Position numbers and translations under genes: made by a program. A DNA stretch of 6,176 bases from Anaerolineae bacterium (GTDB taxonomy: Bacteria; Chloroflexota; Anaerolineae; Anaerolineales; E44-bin32): contig DAOVIK010000106.1 of the NCBI GenBank assembly GCA_030673735.1, positions 1-6,176 on the forward strand. The letters run 5' to 3'. The notes beneath the pieces were generated by a model, which was given only the letters and a program-made list of their open reading frames with translations, was not told the origin of the DNA and searched no databases. The first letter of the stretch is position 1; every line of letters starts with the position of its first letter. Shown here piece after piece: positions 5,371-6,176 of the stretch.

Positions 5371-6176
5371 CGAAGCTCACCTGTATCGATATCAACCCAG
5401 CAGGCCATCTTGTGCCCCGAAGAGATTTCCTCCAGAGGAGGATTCGACTCGCGGCAGACATCTTTCACAAATGCGCAGCGAGGCGCAAACGGACAACCGG
5501 GCGGCAACATGATCAAATCTGGCGGCATCCCCTCAATGGTTTCCAAGTCTTCGCCGTGCTGGCCATCCAAGCGCGGCAGCGATTTCAAGAGAGCGCCCGT
5601 ATATGGATGGCGCGGCGAGCCGTAAATTGCATCGACCGGCCCTGTCTCAACTAGGAAGCCTGCGTACATGACGTTGACCCGTTCCGCAAGGCCGGCAACC
5701 ACTCCGAGGTCATGTGTGATCCAGATCAAGGCCATGCCGAATTGCTCTCGCAGTCGCAGCACCAAGTCGATGATCTGGGCTTGAATGGTCACATCGAGCG
5801 CAGTGGTAGGCTCGTCGGCGATCAGAAGTGATGGATTGCATGAAAGCGCCATGGCAATCATCGCTCGCTGTCGCATGCCTCCGGAAAACTGATGGGGGTA
5901 ATCGTAGATTCGTTGCCGTGCTTCTGGGATGCCAACCAAGCCCAACAACTCAACCGCCCGCTCTTCCGCCTCCTCCTTGCTCATCCCGAGGTGCAGACGC
6001 ATAGGTTCGTTGAGCTGATATCCTACGGTAAGAACCGGATTCAGGGAGGTCATCGGATCCTGGAAGATCATGGCAATCTGGCTGCCACGGACGGACCGCA
6101 TTTCTGTTTCGTTGTAGTTCATGAGATCCTTGCCGTAGAAGCGAATGTGGTCAGCCTTGATCTCAGCCGGCGGTAT
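5367..6176 (-). CDS. oppD: Oligopeptide ABC transporter ATP-binding protein OppD (5' end missing)
   Basis: This is the second ATPase of the importer, partner of OppF. The gene enters from the right edge already in frame (IPPAEIKADHIRFYGKDL precedes the first methionine at 6122). The visible part is 269 residues, and by family comparison some 65-75 N-terminal residues including Walker A lie outside the window. Counted from the first visible residue, the Q-loop is IFQDPMTSLNP (Q39), the signature is FSGGM at 97-101, Walker B is LLIADEP at 117-123, and the H-loop histidine is H155. GSPRHPYTGALLKSLPRLD marks the oligopeptide C-terminal region. Four cysteines at 228, 234, 241 and 259 (CX5CX6CX17C) have exactly the spacing found in OppF. 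The MTSLNPVLTVG and FSGGMRQRAMIAMALS blocks fit OppD/DppD rather than OppF. The gene ends in an ATGA overlap with oppF. The operon promoter must lie beyond the window. Confidence 0.96.
   Translation of the reverse strand: MPPAEIKADHIRFYGKDLMNYNETEMRSVRGSQIAMIFQDPMTSLNPVLTVGYQLNEPMRLHLGMSKEEAEERAVELLGLVGIPEARQRIYDYPHQFSGGMRQRAMIAMALSCNPSLLIADEPTTALDVTIQAQIIDLVLRLREQFGMALIWITHDLGVVAGLAERVNVMYAGFLVETGPVDAIYGSPRHPYTGALLKSLPRLDGQHGEDLETIEGMPPDLIMLPPGCPFAPRCAFVKDVCRESNPPLEEISSGHKMACWVDIDTGELR

Noticed and set aside
5367..6122. Reading oppD as a complete 251-residue protein starting at the methionine at 6122
   Set aside because: The frame is open to the window edge and the preceding residues match the family. 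A start there would remove Walker A, so the gene is truncated by the window and not short.
1..6176. Search for tRNA or rRNA genes, CRISPR repeats, insertion-sequence ends and transposase genes
   Set aside because: None was seen. The non-coding space is short and is largely accounted for by terminators, ribosome binding sites and the spacer before oppA.

Overview
This window holds most of one oligopeptide ABC importer operon, read entirely on the minus strand. In transcription order, from high to low coordinates, the genes are: oppD (5' end cut off by the window edge), oppF, oppA, oppB and oppC. A hairpin terminator follows oppC. Coding density is high, and the few gaps hold terminators, ribosome binding sites and one 210-nt spacer that is only partly explained.

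Organism: GC content looks moderately high. The binding lipoprotein has a linker just after its lipidated cysteine that is rich in V, E, T and P and ends in a VVTATPT motif. From memory this is typical of Chloroflexota (Anaerolineae-like) solute-binding lipoproteins. I therefore favour a Chloroflexota bacterium, possibly an environmental or metagenomic one. This is an inference from style, not a database result.

Layout: positions 5367-6176 are oppD, lacking its N-terminus and Walker A. Positions 4390-5370 are oppF, joined to oppD by a 4-nt ATGA overlap. Positions 4180-4389 are a spacer with a weak hairpin and an isolated, perfect Shine-Dalgarno-like AAGGAGGTG. Positions 2386-4179 are oppA. 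Positions 2238-2385 hold a strong intrinsic terminator followed by the oppB leader. Positions 1200-2237 are oppB and 160-1167 are oppC. Positions 105-139 are the operon-end terminator. Positions 1-104 hold no confident gene, only a 24-codon reading frame running off the edge.

How it works: OppA, tethered to the outer face of the membrane, captures peptides and delivers them to the OppB-OppC channel. OppD and OppF hydrolyse ATP on the cytoplasmic side to drive import. The residues known to contact peptide backbone in Salmonella OppA appear conserved, which supports peptide as the substrate.

I see no undescribed system here. The points worth a second look are: identical four-cysteine motifs in both ATPases (possible iron-sulfur sites), extra extracytoplasmic loops in both permeases, a strong terminator inside the operon after oppA, and the unexplained oppF-oppA spacer.
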